Assembly (NCBI RefSeq): GCF_048544455.1
Contig: NC_133531.1
Coordinates: 62,720,099-62,784,098 of the forward strand
Reading direction: 5' to 3'
Source: Silene latifolia
Lineage: Eukaryota; Streptophyta; Magnoliopsida; Caryophyllales; Caryophyllaceae
Length of the DNA stretch: 64,000 bases
Position numbers and translations under genes: made by a program
Notes under the pieces: generated by a model
What the model saw: only the letters and a program-made list of their open reading frames with translations
Told to the model about the DNA's origin: nothing
The model's database searches: none
Shown: positions 12,230 through 23,651 of the stretch, piece by piece
Position numbering within the stretch: the first letter of the stretch is position 1
How the letters are laid out: every line of letters begins with the position of its first letter

Positions 12230-13726
12230 TTACTCATCATCGTCGTCATCATTAAAGTTTCCTGGTCCGCTAGATCCTCCTTGGTCATAGCCTCCTCCTT
12301 GGCTAAAGAATCCCCCACTTTGGTCACCAAAGTTCCCTTCTTGGTTGCCATAGTTAGGGAACAAGATATGTGGTTGAGCCCAAGATGGATGAGGGCCTCT
12401 AGGGTTGATGTACCCTTGTTGAGCCATGTCATAGTAGGAGGAGTATTAGGCCAAGTTGTTGTTAACCATCCCATCGTGCACTCAAAGATAAACATTTTGC
12501 ATGAGCTTCATCAAATCATTCAGGGGTGGAGCTTTCGGATCTTGAGGAGTGAATGGTACATGTTGTGTTGGGTAGGGTGGAATGGGTACATAGGATGGTG
12601 GTGTATCATCCCATTCCGGTAACTCACGAGGTCGATGAGGTGCTTCTTCTCTTCGTGGTGGGTTGTCATGGATCTCAATGGGGAGTAGGTAGCTTGGCCT
12701 AGATGAGTACCGGCTCAAGCGGGGCTCGGTAGGTGGTATGTTCCATCCCATGAGAATAAGTGGTGTGCATCCCTTAGTGAACTACTCTACACTTCCGGCT
12801 TGATTGTATGTACACCAACGGTGGTGGTTGAAGATAGTATCCTCATCTATCAAAGTGCTCCCTTTAAGCTTTTCATAGCTTCCATTAAAGTTGAATCCGG
12901 GGCAAAGTTCATTGGCCAAAATTGTGATTAGGCCTCCCATCACAAAGGTTTTGATATGAGAATTCCCTTGGGCAAAGTCATTGAGTCTTGTAAGTTTGTC
13001 AAGGTGTATGTTGAAATTGTAAGGCCTTGTCCCTTGCACATTCAAGTAAGACTCTAGAAAGGTCAAGTCGAGAAGGGTGCACCTGTCTTGCTCTAGCCTT
13101 CCATTAATAGTTCCTGCTATAAACCGTTCACTACTCCTAATCACTGGATGTTGGATGGAAAAAGTATAACATTGCTTATAGGAATATAGTTCTCTCCTAG
13201 AAATGGCCCTCCATAGGTGGTTAACGGTGAAGTCGGAGGGCTTATCGGTGTTGTCCCTCAGTACTTCAAGACCAAAAATACTTGCAAAGTGGTCTAGACT
13301 CAACCTATGGTCTCTATTGCAAAGACGGAACTCCATACCAATATTTCTTCGTTGATTAGTGACAACACAGAGACTACACAAAAACTCTAGGGTCAGACTC
13401 AAGTAAGTGTCCTCATGGGCATAGAACATCTTCTCAAGACCCAAACCATTGAAAAACACCTCCGTTTGATGCCTTATGCCAAGTATTTCTAATGCATCAA
13501 GATTAATGAATTGAGTAGGTTCATAGTCCTTACCTAGCAATTGCTCAAATCGTTGGCGGTAGTCATTGTTGGTGAAGAGTACCTCCGGGAAATACTCAAG
13601 TTGTGCAACACCGTATATCACTACATTCTCTCGGCCTCTTGCCTCCCGTGAGGCGGATGAAGTAGCACCCTTGCGACGTTTAGGCACGGTCTCGGCGGCC
13701 TTCTTGCTTTTGCTCCTTCGAGTCAT
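12230..13726 (-). pseudogene. Athila ORF (env-position, ATHILA ORF-1 family), three stops
   Basis: One 499-codon frame from ATG at 13726 with a basic N-terminus (MTRRSKSKK) and the family-like features FINLDALEILGI, TYLSLTLEFLCSL and FRLCNRDHRLSLDHFASIFG. The family is found after pol in Athila elements and has been called env-like; its role is unproven. Stops lie in frame at 12782-12784 (TAG), 12482-12484 (TGA) and 12446-12448 (TAA). The first 314 codons are open. The C-terminal part is proline-rich, then Gly/Gln-rich, ending in an acidic run NDDDDDE. I see no convincing membrane segment in the open part. The ORF is far better preserved than anything else in this element. Confidence 0.75.
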
Positions 13727-13829
13727 CTTTGCTTGATGTGGTTGGTAGGGATTTGCTTGATTTTTGTGATGGGATTGTAGGGGATGATGAGATGTGGTTT
13801 TAGATTTGATAAGATAAGGAAATAGGGAT

Positions 13830-13841
13830 GGGGGGGGGGGG
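13830..13841 (-). repeat. Homopolymer tract (C12 on coding strand)
   Basis: Twelve consecutive G on the plus strand, about 105 bp upstream of the env-position ATG. Similar C runs occur in Athila-2 at 57942-57960 and 62902-62915. Confidence 0.9.
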
Positions 13842-13849
13842 TTATATCG

Positions 13850-14290
13850 AAGGAGGGGGTTCTAGGACGAGCGGTTAGGGTTGGGCTAGGGCGTACGAAA
13901 CTGTGACCCAGTCCTTTACCCGTTGCAATCCGTGCGTCTTGCCATGAGCTCGAGCGTCCTGAGATGCTGCACGGGCGTCCTATCAAGGAGACGCGCGGAT
14001 TCTCTCCCAGCTAGTCTTTTTCTTTTGAATACAGGTTAGGATGAGCATCTTGGGGTCAGGACGAGTGGATCTTTGTCTGGGGTGCGCGTCCTCTGAAAAA
14101 TTTGCCCAGATTTTCATCCAGGAAAAATCTTGCTCAATGTATGGTTCAGGACGAGCGTCCTGGTGTTGGCTCGAGCGGATCAATAGTTGGACGTGCGTCC
14201 TGGCTCCAAGTCGCGTGGATTTTGCGACAGCAATCTGTTTTGCCTGAAGCACAGCTTGGGACGAGCGGGCTACTGTCGGGACGTGCATCA
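13850..14290 (-). repeat. Degenerate GGACGnGCG(TCC/GAT) word array in Athila-1 interior
   Basis: At least ten GGACGAGCG, GGACGTGCG or GAGCGTCCTG words at 15-45-bp spacing, in the non-coding stretch between the gag-region remnant and the env-position frame. They resemble the words in the LTR array at 9650-9860. Short ORFs across it on both strands arise from the repeats and are not genes. Confidence 0.7.
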
Positions 14291-14495
14291 TAAGTTGTTC
14301 TTTATCAGCCCTCCAAAAATTTCATACTAATCCTTTCCCTTGTACCCTTTTTGTGCTTCATTCTCATCAATTTCTGAAAATTTGCTCAAAGAATGGATAA
14401 GTAACCCTCCCTCACAACTCTCATGTAGAAGAATGCAAGTAATCTAAGAGTATGTTTAAATATTATACAATGCAAAATTGTAGAAAGGAATATGT

Positions 14496-15889
14496 TTACA
14501 AATAGTGGTTTGAGATAGAACTCCACCAAACTAGTTTGAAATGTTGAAAGTTATTGTCCATAGAGCTCAAGGCTCTTAAGAGTTGGTCAAAAGCTTGTGA
14601 ATGGTCTTCAAGTAACCATGAGTAAGTTTTAAACCATTGCAAAATAGAGTAGGGCCAATCCATAAGGGATCTCCCTTTGAATTCCTTCCTTTTCTTCTTT
14701 TCCTTGTCATGATGGTCCTCCCGACTCTTGTAGCTAACAATCTTAGAATTTTTATCGGGAGGCTTCCATTCTCTCCCGTTTCCTTCAAATATGGTGATGA
14801 TGATAGCATTTGGATTTATCAATCCTTCAAGAATAGAAGGATAATTCTCTTAATGTTGATGACCGGGTACCTTAGGAATTGAGATTGTGGGTGCCGAATT
14901 TCCACAAGTAAGCTTATTCATAGTTTTGTTCTTGAGCTTCTCCACCAAGTACCTTTTATATAAAAATTTGACTTTTTGGAGAAGGTCTACCATATCATCT
15001 CCAACAATCATAGGTTCCATGGTGGGTGCGAAAAGGTCTTCATGGTCAATAGGAAAGAGACATTCATCTTCTCCGTGGAAGCATACCTCAAACTTCTCAA
15101 GGATGGGCTCCTCAAGTGAGGCAATCTCACAACTCCATTCCTCTTCTTCATTCCATAGGTCATTGCAAGACACATATTCCACATAAGCTTCATCCGTAGG
15201 CTTGTCATCATTGCTATCTCCATACGAATCATTGATAGGGACTTCACTCCTCTTCATTAACTCTTTCTCCAACACCTTAATGTCCACATCAAATGACACA
15301 CCCTCATACTCATAAAGGCTAAGAGTATTTGGCTTACTCAACCTCATATCTTCTTCATCAAATACCACACTTTCATACTCACAAGAGCTCAAGAAAATTG
15401 GCTCTTCCCACTTCTCATCAAAGGTAACTCCTTCAAACTCGCATTCATGATCAATGTATAAGGAATGGTGAGGAGTAGTTACTTGGGCTTCCTTCATTTG
15501 GGCAATTTGAATTGCCAACTCCTCACCATGGGTACCTATGCTTTGAAGAACATTATCCCTATTTTGGCTCTCCTCTAGAACTTGTTTGAAGAAATTTTGT
15601 TGATCTCCCGTCATTTGGAGAACCACATTTTGAATGTTAAATTCATGCTCATCTTTTTGTTGTGGGTGGGTGTAAAAGTGCTCATATTGTGATATTTGGA
15701 ATTGGTTGTAAAGTGAGTTTTGGGCGGGTGGTTGTTGTGGATAATGGGTATGGTGATTTTGGTGGGTAAATTTGGTGTAGAAGTTAGGACTTTCAATGTA
15801 GTAGTAAGGTAGGTTTATGTTGACTTGCTCCTCAAACTCCCCATACTCATAGTCATACTAAAAAGATCCACCACATAATCCATATACCA
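14496..15889 (-). pseudogene. Athila gag-region remnant (post-capsid part)
   Basis: On the minus strand a frame runs from about 15889 through 14496 with TAG at 15861-15863 and a stop at 14850-14852, otherwise open. It contains a Gln/Tyr-rich stretch, then VVLQMTGDQQNFFKQVLEES (likely coiled coil) and a long acidic part with four CEFEGV / CEYESV-like repeats (about 15450-15270). I recognise no capsid core or zinc knuckle. Its place after the primer site and the style of sequence fit the C-terminal gag region of Athila-like elements; the assignment rests on position more than on motifs. Confidence 0.5.
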
Positions 15890-16065
15890 AGCCTTGGGTC
15901 ATCATCATAGCTCAGACAAAGATACAACTACAAATATGGAAAATACAATAAAAGGGTAAAAACGGACCTTGAGGAACAAGTTCGTCAAGGTTAAAGTCCA
16001 AGAAAGGTCCTCAAGAAGAAGCACAACTAAAACTAGACAAAAGAACGATTCAAATACACAACACC

Positions 16066-16084
16066 GTCCCCGGCAACGGCACCA
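16066..16084 (-). other. Primer binding site, tRNA-Asp type (Athila-1)
   Basis: The minus strand reads TGGTGCCGTTGCCGGGGAC, three bases after the LTR end. It matches the Asp-tRNA primer site usual in Athila elements, with one change from TGGCGCC. Confidence 0.88.
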
Positions 16085-16087
16085 TTT

Positions 16088-16983
16088 TGATGGTGCGCGT
16101 CCTTGTACGCCATCAAACACATTTATACCCAACTACTAGCATAGCAAGCAAGTCGGGGTCGATCCATGGGACGGGGGTACTCAAATTGTTCAATCTAATC
16201 GTAGTTGTGCTTATGGTGTCACAATTGATTTGGGTTTGTAGTTGTGTTCTAAACTAATGAAAGCAATGGAATAAAACAAGCAATAAATTAAGAGATGTAA
16301 ACAATTAATAAAGATACTAGGATGTCATGGGATCATAAGGGAATTATAGTAAGATAGCATAAATGAGTTATGTGGACGCAAGCAATTTATTATTGTTGGA
16401 ATTACGTTAGTTCATGTCATATAATTCATAAGAAGATTTGGGTCCCGGAGCCGAGTCATTTACGACTTTACAACACCTACAAGTCGACTTAATTCTTCCT
16501 ATTAAACTACATGCGTGATAAACCAAATCCTAGGGTAACTTACATCTCAGAGCCGAGTCGGTTAAGACTTTACAACACCTACAAGTCGACTTGGGTTTTC
16601 CCTATTCAACTCTATGCATAGTCTAATAAGGCTTGAGTTGGTTTATATCTTACAAGCCTCATTGAAATGATAAGAGATGGGTAAAAATGCAAGGTTTCAT
16701 AGTCTAGCATTTCATCAAACATATATACTCTTTATTCCTACATCCATGGTCATCATTCTTACCTCCTCTTCATACTAGTCCATCCAAGATCGTCAACAAG
16801 CTTCCGAATAATTACGAGAGACGGGGATTCCGCCTCATCATCTTCTTTCCTACAAGACATATAAAATGCGATAGGAAAGTAAAATAGGAAGGAATTGACA
16901 GAAAAATGGCCATGAAATGCTATATTAGTATACAAGATAGGTTCAATTAGGGGACAAAATGTGCGCAATTAAGAGTCACATCA
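16088..16983 (-). repeat. 5' LTR of Athila-1, internally deleted
   Basis: TGATG...CATCA ends, 896 bp. Its first 250 bp match the 3' LTR start, then it jumps at about 16735-16720 to the second half seen in the Athila-2 LTRs (CTTGTAGGTGTTGTA, GGACCCAAATCTTC, CATGACACCCTAG-like words). The middle of the LTR, with TATA-like box and word array, is missing, so this copy has no recognisable promoter. Confidence 0.85.
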
Positions 16984-18095
16984 ACCCTTCTATTTCTTAT
17001 GCTGCGAGGCGCAGAGCCTTCGGATTTTGCCTTCTTCATTGCTTTGTCTTGAAGGGCCATGTTGACGCGGAGATGAGAGGTGACCCGCGGTTTTTGGGTA
17101 TCATCGAGCAAATGGAGCTGCGCAAGAGCCCAGCTTGCCTGGTACTGGGAGAGACTATCTCAGGGTTGGATGGTCGGAAGGCCAGTCGTGAGCTCTCGTA
17201 TCTTGGAAGTCCTATCATTTTACAGGTAAAATGCTCCCATTTATTTCCTTTTTTTTGTTTGTTTATTGTTTTTTTTTTCAATGATGGGGACATTGATATT
17301 TGTCACCGTGTTTGCAGATCTGGTTGATGGAAAGGCTGAGATTGATCGAGCCCCCAGTTGACGTATCTGGATATCGATCACGATCGATCGTGATGAGGAC
17401 GAGGCTGTATATGGTTAATTTCGCTCGAGTTTGCAACTACTGGGAGAACAAACTAAAGAATGAAGGAGGACCGCTGATTAGACGGGTTGTTCCTTGGTGG
17501 CATCTCAAGGCGCTGACAAGAGTATCATCCCTGGATCCTACTTGATCCTTTCGTATCCTAGGCTTGGATTTCATGGTCCATCTCTTCCCGGAGAGGGTAA
17601 TGAGGCAAGTTAGCATGAGGCAAAAGATCCCAAAGCTTGACACTGCCCCACAGGTGGCTTTGGCGCATACGTCTGAGACTTGTCTTTAGTGGGCTTTGCG
17701 TTGGACCCAAAGGAACATGTGGTTTATGCCTGTCCCGGTTAGCTCATTGTTGGTGTCAAGACTTTTATTTGCAGTGGGTCAAGGCTAGCACCTTGGAAGA
17801 GCGCGAGAAGTTGAGGAAGCATGAGCCGATTGACTACACGATCCGCGAGGTTGGGAAGGAGAATTAGAAGTACTTGACTGAAGAAGAGGAAGAAGTTGGA
17901 TTCCGAGTCGTCCGCCCGAAGAAGAAACCAAAGAGTGCTCCTGTTGAGAAGATGATTGTGGATCGAAATGGAAAGACTAGGCCTTGAGAAAGACCATTGG
18001 TGATTAGGTCGGAGATAACGCAAGAGCGTCCCCCTCAAGGTCGAGACAAGAAGTATGATCGAAATGACAAAGGCAAAGGAAAGATGGAAGAATAG
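16984..18095 (+). pseudogene. Antisense ORF of the Tat element, plant-mobile-domain-like
   Basis: Plus-strand coding trace opposite to pol, 3' of the integrase stop. The first part, ending YLGSPIILQ, joins across a GT-AG intron (17226-17317) to IWLMERLRLIEPP, then IRRVVPWWHLKAL; after a TGA at 17543-17545 the same frame continues with FPERVMRQVSMRQKIPKL. The W-x-x-E-R-L and ERVMRQ...IP pattern resembles the plant mobile domain family; DUF7745 is an alternative. The tail (about 17790-18095) is Lys/Glu-rich and holds more stops. The 5' part was removed where Athila-1 now abuts. Extra antisense ORFs of this kind are reported for Tat-lineage elements. It could instead be a captured host gene fragment. 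Confidence 0.6.
17226..17317 (+). other. Probable spliceosomal intron in the antisense ORF
   Basis: Starts GTAAAATG after TTACAG, ends TTTGCAG, 92 bp, T-rich in the middle. Removing it joins two frames (frame change otherwise unexplained) into one continuous domain sequence. Predicted only from sequence. Confidence 0.65.
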
Positions 18096-18619
18096 GAATA
18101 GCTCGAGTCTTTATATTATTTATTATTATTTACTATCGTTTGTAAAAATGGCGGGATTTTAGAATCCTAGAGTAGCATTTTATTTTAGCATTTATATATT
18201 ATTTGGCGTATTATTAATAGATGAATAAATCGATTGTTTTTAGTTAGGAATTTAAAAATCAACTCCCTTTATTTATTCTTTCGAATTCCAAATGCCAAAG
18301 CAAATGTCCTTTTATTTACATTTTGATTAGAAATTAATTGGGTTGTGTCCTGTGAAGGACTGACAATGTATTTATTGAAAGTGAAATCAAACCCAGAAAG
18401 TAGTTCGAAAATGAAAAATATAAAATAATAAATGTTCGAAGCAAGAACTTTTAATGAACATAGGGAATAAGCATGGTGCTTTACTTACTCTTAGAAAATG
18501 CAATTTAGATTGATGATACTGAGGATAAATAAATAAATAAAATAATGCCAAAATGCAAGAGCGAGGTGACACGAATCTTGAAGTTCGGCCATGGCCGTGT
18601 ATTTGGTGTCGCAAGAGCG
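18096..18619 (-). other. Tat element spacer between antisense ORF and pol
   Basis: AT-rich, no recognisable gene. It separates the 3' end of the antisense ORF from the insertion site of Copia-2; pol ends about 40 bp beyond that site. Confidence 0.5.
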
Positions 18620-18624
18620 GCACG

Positions 18625-19684
18625 TGTTGGAGCTTGTGTCCTCCACAATTAGTGTGATAACATTTATAAATCTCTTATAGGTTCACAAGGGTATACTTAG
18701 TATTTTATCAGTTGATTAACGTTTACTTAATAATGGTTGGCTTGCTAGAAAGTTTGACGTTATATCATATTGATGGCGGTGATCAACTGGTCCCTCAAAG
18801 TCACACCTAAAGGATGTGTATGAGAGATGTGATTGTATAAAAATATAATCACATTGATGCCTTATATGACTAAAAGGTTAGTTCATGTATTTGACTAAAC
18901 AGTTAGTCAATGTGATGATGAGACGATTATTTAAGACAATTAAATAATATTAGCTGAGACGAATTAACTGTCAATTCGTAAATTGAATATAATATGTTAT
19001 ATTTAATTAATGTATATAATGTTAGCTTAAACGAATTAAGATGTTAATTCGTAATTAAACATAAACGGTTATATTTAATAAGCAAATTATAAATATGCGA
19101 TATTTATAGTTAATGTATATATTATACAATATTGTCATAATAAATGTTGACATACTGGTATTGATAAATCGACTGCAAACTGTTATAAGTGGACTTATTA
19201 ATACATGTCGATATATATGACAATTGATAAATAATACACATAATATACAATTAGACAACAACCAAAAATAAGAAGATTATATCCTTATTTGTTTTGGTTG
19301 TTGGGGACTCGGTCAAAACCAAATAAAAGAGAAAAAAATCCTCCCTTTTTTGCTCCTTTACACGGTTTTAAAGAGGGACAAGGGGAGATTATTTGCTCTT
19401 ATTTTTCTTTGACCTAATTCTCTCATCATTCACACAAAAACCCTAAAAATTAATTGGCAATTTTGGGGATCTATTCTAGCAAGAACAAGAGGCATTTCTC
19501 ATCACATTTTGGGTGCAACGATTAGGAGAATATCAATTTGATATTGTTCTTAGGCCTTATTTGCTAGGACCAAAGGTTGATTCTTAATCTCTACTATTTT
19601 GTTTATGCAATTTCATTTATGACTAGTTTTCATAATCATAATTTCGTTATAATCTTAATAATCTTAAAGGAAGTATACCGATAT
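18625..19684 (+). repeat. 5' LTR of Copia-2, 3' end missing
   Basis: 1060 bp, starts TGTTGGAGC and ends at CCGATAT, where intact copies continue TTCCTACA. Collinear with 22544-23614 with few differences. Confidence 0.93.
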
Positions 19685-20916
19685 GTGGGTTTTCTCTTTT
19701 GTCAGCTGCTCTTATACTTAACCGAAGTCCGTCTAAAGCTATCGACAAGACTCCATATGAAATGTGGAAGGGAACGGTCCCTAACTTGTCCTTTATTCGG
19801 GTTTGGGGCTGCAAGGCTTATGTTAAGTGGAGACACGAGGATAAGCTCAGCCCGCGATCGGTCAAGACATACTTTATTGGTTATCCAAAAGGAATGTTTG
19901 GTCATTACTTCTATTCGCCTACTGAACATCGAGTTTTTGTTGCGGCTAGTGCAAAGTTCTTAGAGAAAGAATTTCTCGAGAACAAGACAAGTAATAGAAC
20001 CTTCGAGCTGTCGGAGATTCAAGAACCAACAACCGAGGAACAAATGGAGGAAGATGTTCCTTCAACTAATAATACGGTTAACATTCCTCAGGAATCTAGG
20101 AGGTCGGGTAGAGTCTCTAATCCTCCAGACAGATACATTGGTATGGTCGAGGAGAATGACGTTTTGCTCCTAGAGAGTAATGAACCCGCTACCTATAAAG
20201 GTGCCATGACCTGTTCCGACTCAAAGCTATGGCTTGAAGCCATGCAATCCGAGATGGACTCCATGTATGAGAATAACGTATGGGATCTAGTTGATTTACC
20301 TAATAAGGTAAAACCTCTTCAGTGCAAATGGCTTTACAAAATAAAGCATTCTGTAGACGGGCAACCAGATACCTATAAGGCACGACTAGTGGCAAAAGGT
20401 TTCACTCAAGTGCACGGATTGAATTATGATGAAATTTTTGCACCCGTAGTCATGCTACGTTCCATTCGGATAATCTTAGCGATTGCCGCTTTTCATGACT
20501 ATGAAATTTGGCAAATGGATGTGAAAACCGGCTTCTTAAACGGTTATTTGGAGGAGGAGTTGTACATGGTGCAACCCGAAGGTTTCATAAATCCTGAAAA
20601 TCCTAAGAAAGTATGCAAGCTTAAGCGTTCCATTTATGGACTTAAGCAAGCTTCTCGGAGTTGGAATCATCATTTCGACCAGGTGATAAAAGAGTATGGT
20701 TTCACTCGATCGGTCGAGGAACCATGCTTATATATCAAGTTAAGTGGGAGCAAGATTGTTTTCTTAATATTGTATGTCGATGACATACTCTTGATTGGGA
20801 ATGACATTCCTCTCTTATCTTCGGTTAAAGGATGGTTGAAGAACCATTTCCAGATGAAAGATCTGGGTGAGGCACAACGCATATTGCGAATCCGTATCTA
20901 TCGAGATAGATCATGA
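19685..20916 (+). pseudogene. pol: copia integrase C-terminus and reverse transcriptase
   Basis: Starts inside integrase (SAALILNRSPSKA; D,D,E residues absent) and runs open through the linker and RT with ARLVAKGFTQVHGLNYDE, QMDVKTGFLNG, YGLKQASRSW and LYVDDILL. The codon that is TAA in Copia-1 (2976) is GAA here. A TGA at 20914-20916 replaces CGA (C to T at a CpG); the frame then continues to 21108. The RT catalytic core is intact, but there is no upstream gag or start context, so an active protein is unlikely. Confidence 0.92.
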
Positions 20917-21765
20917 CGGATGTTATCACTGAGTCAGGAGTCTTATTTAGATAAGATTCTTGAGAGGTTCAGCATGACCAACTCCAAGAAGTGGAACCTT
21001 CCAATGACGTCTAGGATGCATTTGAGCAAGTCTCAGTCACCCACGACACCTGAAGGGATTGAGCGCATGAGTCGTGTTCCTTATGCATCAGCCATAGGAT
21101 CAATTTAATAATGCCATGATATGTACACGTCCAGACGTGGCATATGCATTGAGTATGACGAGTCGGTGCCAAAAGAATCCAGGTGAAACATACTGGATAG
21201 CTGTTAAAAACATCCTTAAGTACCTACGGAGGACTAAGGATTGGGTATTGACTTATGGAGGAGATACTAAGCTATGTGCAATCGGTTACGCAGATGCTAG
21301 CTTCCAAACAGATCGAGATGATTCAAAATCTCAGTCTAGATTCGTCTTCACTCTTAATGGTGCTGCGGTCAGCTGGAAGAGTTCCAAACAGGATGTTGTA
21401 GCAGATTCTACCACTGAATCCGAGTACTATGCCGCTTCGGAAGCAGCAAAGGAAGCTATATGGATGCGTCAATTCTTACAAGGACTTACGATAGTTCCTA
21501 GTTCGAATGACCCGATCACCATCTATTGTGACAATAGAGGTGCCATTTTCCAGGCTAAGGAGCCCAAGTCTAGCAACAAGTCTAGACATGTACATCGGAA
21601 GGCTCACCCGATCCGTGATTACGTGGAGCAAGAGGAGATAGTGATTGACAAGATTGCTTCGGATGACAACATCGCAGACCCTCTCACTAAACCATTAAGA
21701 TATGATAAGCATGAAGGGCACGTTATTTCCATGGGAATTAAACGTATTCCTGAGTTGTACTAGTT
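20917..21765 (+). pseudogene. pol: copia RT end and intact-looking RNase H
   Basis: LSLSQESYLDKILERF continues RT to a stop at 21106-21108 (GSI then TAA), where an indel shifts the frame; from 21116 the frame is open to 21763. RNase H motifs are complete: GYADASF, TTESEYYAASEA and IYCDNRGAIF, ending with ADPLTKPLRYDKHEGH. This is the best-preserved RNase H of the window and serves as the reference for the lesions in Copia-1. Confidence 0.92.
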
Positions 21766-22543
21766 GATTATGGATTCGATACATTATCTTTTTCATATGC
21801 TATTTATAAGTTCATCGTTTTATTATAATATTTTGTTTTTCATGTGGATTGCACGACAACATTGAACGCCACAAAGTGAACTGAATTACATTATATTTGT
21901 TTTGGTCCGTAATCGCCTACATGAGCTGATAACTCTGGCTATTATTTTGTGAAGTTGATTGATGGTGGGTTCAACGAGCCATAAGTCAAACAGTTGGCTG
22001 ATCGTTCACAGATGCGAGTTATAACGATACCTCGTAGGACAAAAAATTGTGACAACGTAATGGAGTCCTAAATGTTTAAAAACATTCGGTGCCAGGTCGT
22101 GCATTGGACGTCCATTGTGTTCCTAGAGTCGATTCTTTTGACTATCGACTGTCTCTTGAGATTAAGGCAGTTTTTGGCTGACTTTGGTTTCTTTCTCATG
22201 GTCTACCGTAACAGGAAGATAAGCAGATTGTCACTGGGTCATTTCATACTGTGCTTATATCTGCAGGATTCGAGTTGAAGAAAATATCCAACCTTTATCA
22301 GGTTTAGTTATTTCTCAGGGCCACTCGAGGAGTTGTAACTGAAATGCATGGCCATGCTCGAATGATGATTCGTTTATCAGTTAAGTTACTCTCTAGTCGG
22401 GAAAACCACTCTTGATATTGATCACTTGTAAAATACGACCTTTGTGAATACGGATTTTGCAAATTGTTTAACATTGAGTGGGAGAAATTTTAGGATATGA
22501 GAATCGGTTATCGCACATACACTTGTGAGGACAAGAGGGAGAT
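21766..22543 (+). other. 3' untranslated block of Copia-2
   Basis: Collinear with 4709-5492 of Copia-1. The purine stretch before the LTR reads GACAAGAGGGAGAT here. No ORF of note. Confidence 0.75.
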
Positions 22544-23614
22544 TGTTAGAGCTTGTGTCCTCCACAATTAGTGTGATAACATTTATAAACCTCTTATAGG
22601 TTCACAAGGGTATACTTAGTATTTTATCAGTTGATTAACGTTTACTTAATAACGGTTGGCTTGCTAGAAAGTTTGACGTTATTATCATACTGATGGTGGT
22701 GATCAACTGGTCCCTAAAAGTCACACCTAAAGGATGTGTATGAGAGATGTGATTGTATGAAAATATAATCACATTGATGCCTTATATGACTAAAAGGTTA
22801 GTTCATGTATTTGACTAAACAGTTAGTCAATGTGATGATGAGACGATTATTTAATACAATTAAATAATATTAACTGAGACGAATTAACTGTCAATTCGTA
22901 AATTGAATATAATATGTTATATTTAATTAATGTATATAATGTTAGCTTAAACGAATTAAGATGTTAATTCATAATTAAACATAAACGGTTATATTTAATA
23001 AGCAAATTATAAATATGCGATATTTATAGTTAATGTATATATTATACAATATTGTCATAATAAATGTTGACAGACTGGTATTGATAAATCGACTGCAAAC
23101 TGTTATAAGTAGACTTATTAATACATGTCGATATATACGACAATTGATAAATAATACACATAATATACAATTAGACAACAACCAAAAATAAGAAGATTAT
23201 ATCCTTATTTGTTTTGGTTGTTGGGGACTCGGTCAAAACCGAATAAAAGAGAAAAAAAATCCTCCCTTTTTTTGCTCCTTTACACGGTTTTAAAGAGGGA
23301 CAAGGGGAGATTATTTGCTCTAATTTTTCTTTGACCTAATTCTCTCATCATTCACACAAAAACCCTAAAAATTAATTGGCAATTTTGAGGATCTATTCTA
23401 GCAAGAACAAGAGGCATTTCTCATCACATTTTGGGTGCAACGATTAGGAGAATATCAATTTATTATTGTTCTTAGGCCTTATTTGCTAGGACCAAAGGTT
23501 GATTCTTAATCTCTATTATTTTGTTTATGCAATTTCATTTATGACTAGTTTTCATAATCATAATTTCGTTATAATCCTAATAATCTTAAAGGAAGCATAC
23601 CGATATTTCCTACA
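22544..23614 (+). repeat. 3' LTR of Copia-2
   Basis: 1071 bp, starts TGTTAGAGC (one change from TGTTGGAGC) and ends TTTCCTACA. Followed by the GCACG duplication. Confidence 0.94.
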
Positions 23615-23651
23615 GCACGTGGGTCCTTCGTGGTGCGTTTATAGTCCTATT

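Larger units (their letters stand above)
9206..16983 (-). mobile_element. Athila-type gypsy element (Athila-1), no polymerase
   Basis: Read on the minus strand: 5' LTR (16983-16088), Asp-tRNA type primer site (16084-16066), a gag-region remnant, an array-bearing leader, a long env-position frame, about 2 kb of untranslated sequence, a polypurine-like stretch and the 3' LTR (10163-9206). There is no capsid core, protease, RT, RNase H or integrase. The 3' LTR is cut at about 9206, where it joins the third copia family, so no target duplication can be read. At the other end the LTR abuts the Tat antisense ORF at 16984. Confidence 0.88.
18625..23614 (+). mobile_element. Ty1/copia deletion derivative (Copia-2)
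   Basis: Same family as Copia-1. Flanked by perfect GCACG duplications (18620-18624 and 23615-23619). Two LTRs are present, but the 5' LTR lacks its last eight or so bases and joins directly at 19684/19685 to the C-terminal part of integrase: primer site, leader, gag, protease and most of integrase are missing (about 2.7 kb plus leader by comparison with Copia-1). RT and RNase H remain. It sits in the Tat element just after the integrase stop. Confidence 0.95.

Noticed and set aside
12155..12622. 155-residue plus-strand ORF
   Set aside because: Antisense shadow of the Gly/Gln- and Pro-rich end of the env-position ORF; no domain.
16959..17545. A small intron-containing cellular gene
   Set aside because: Its 5' end is cut exactly at an Athila LTR, it holds a stop and later frameshifts, and it lies antisense behind Tat integrase. 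An element-borne antisense ORF explains it better, though gene capture is not excluded.
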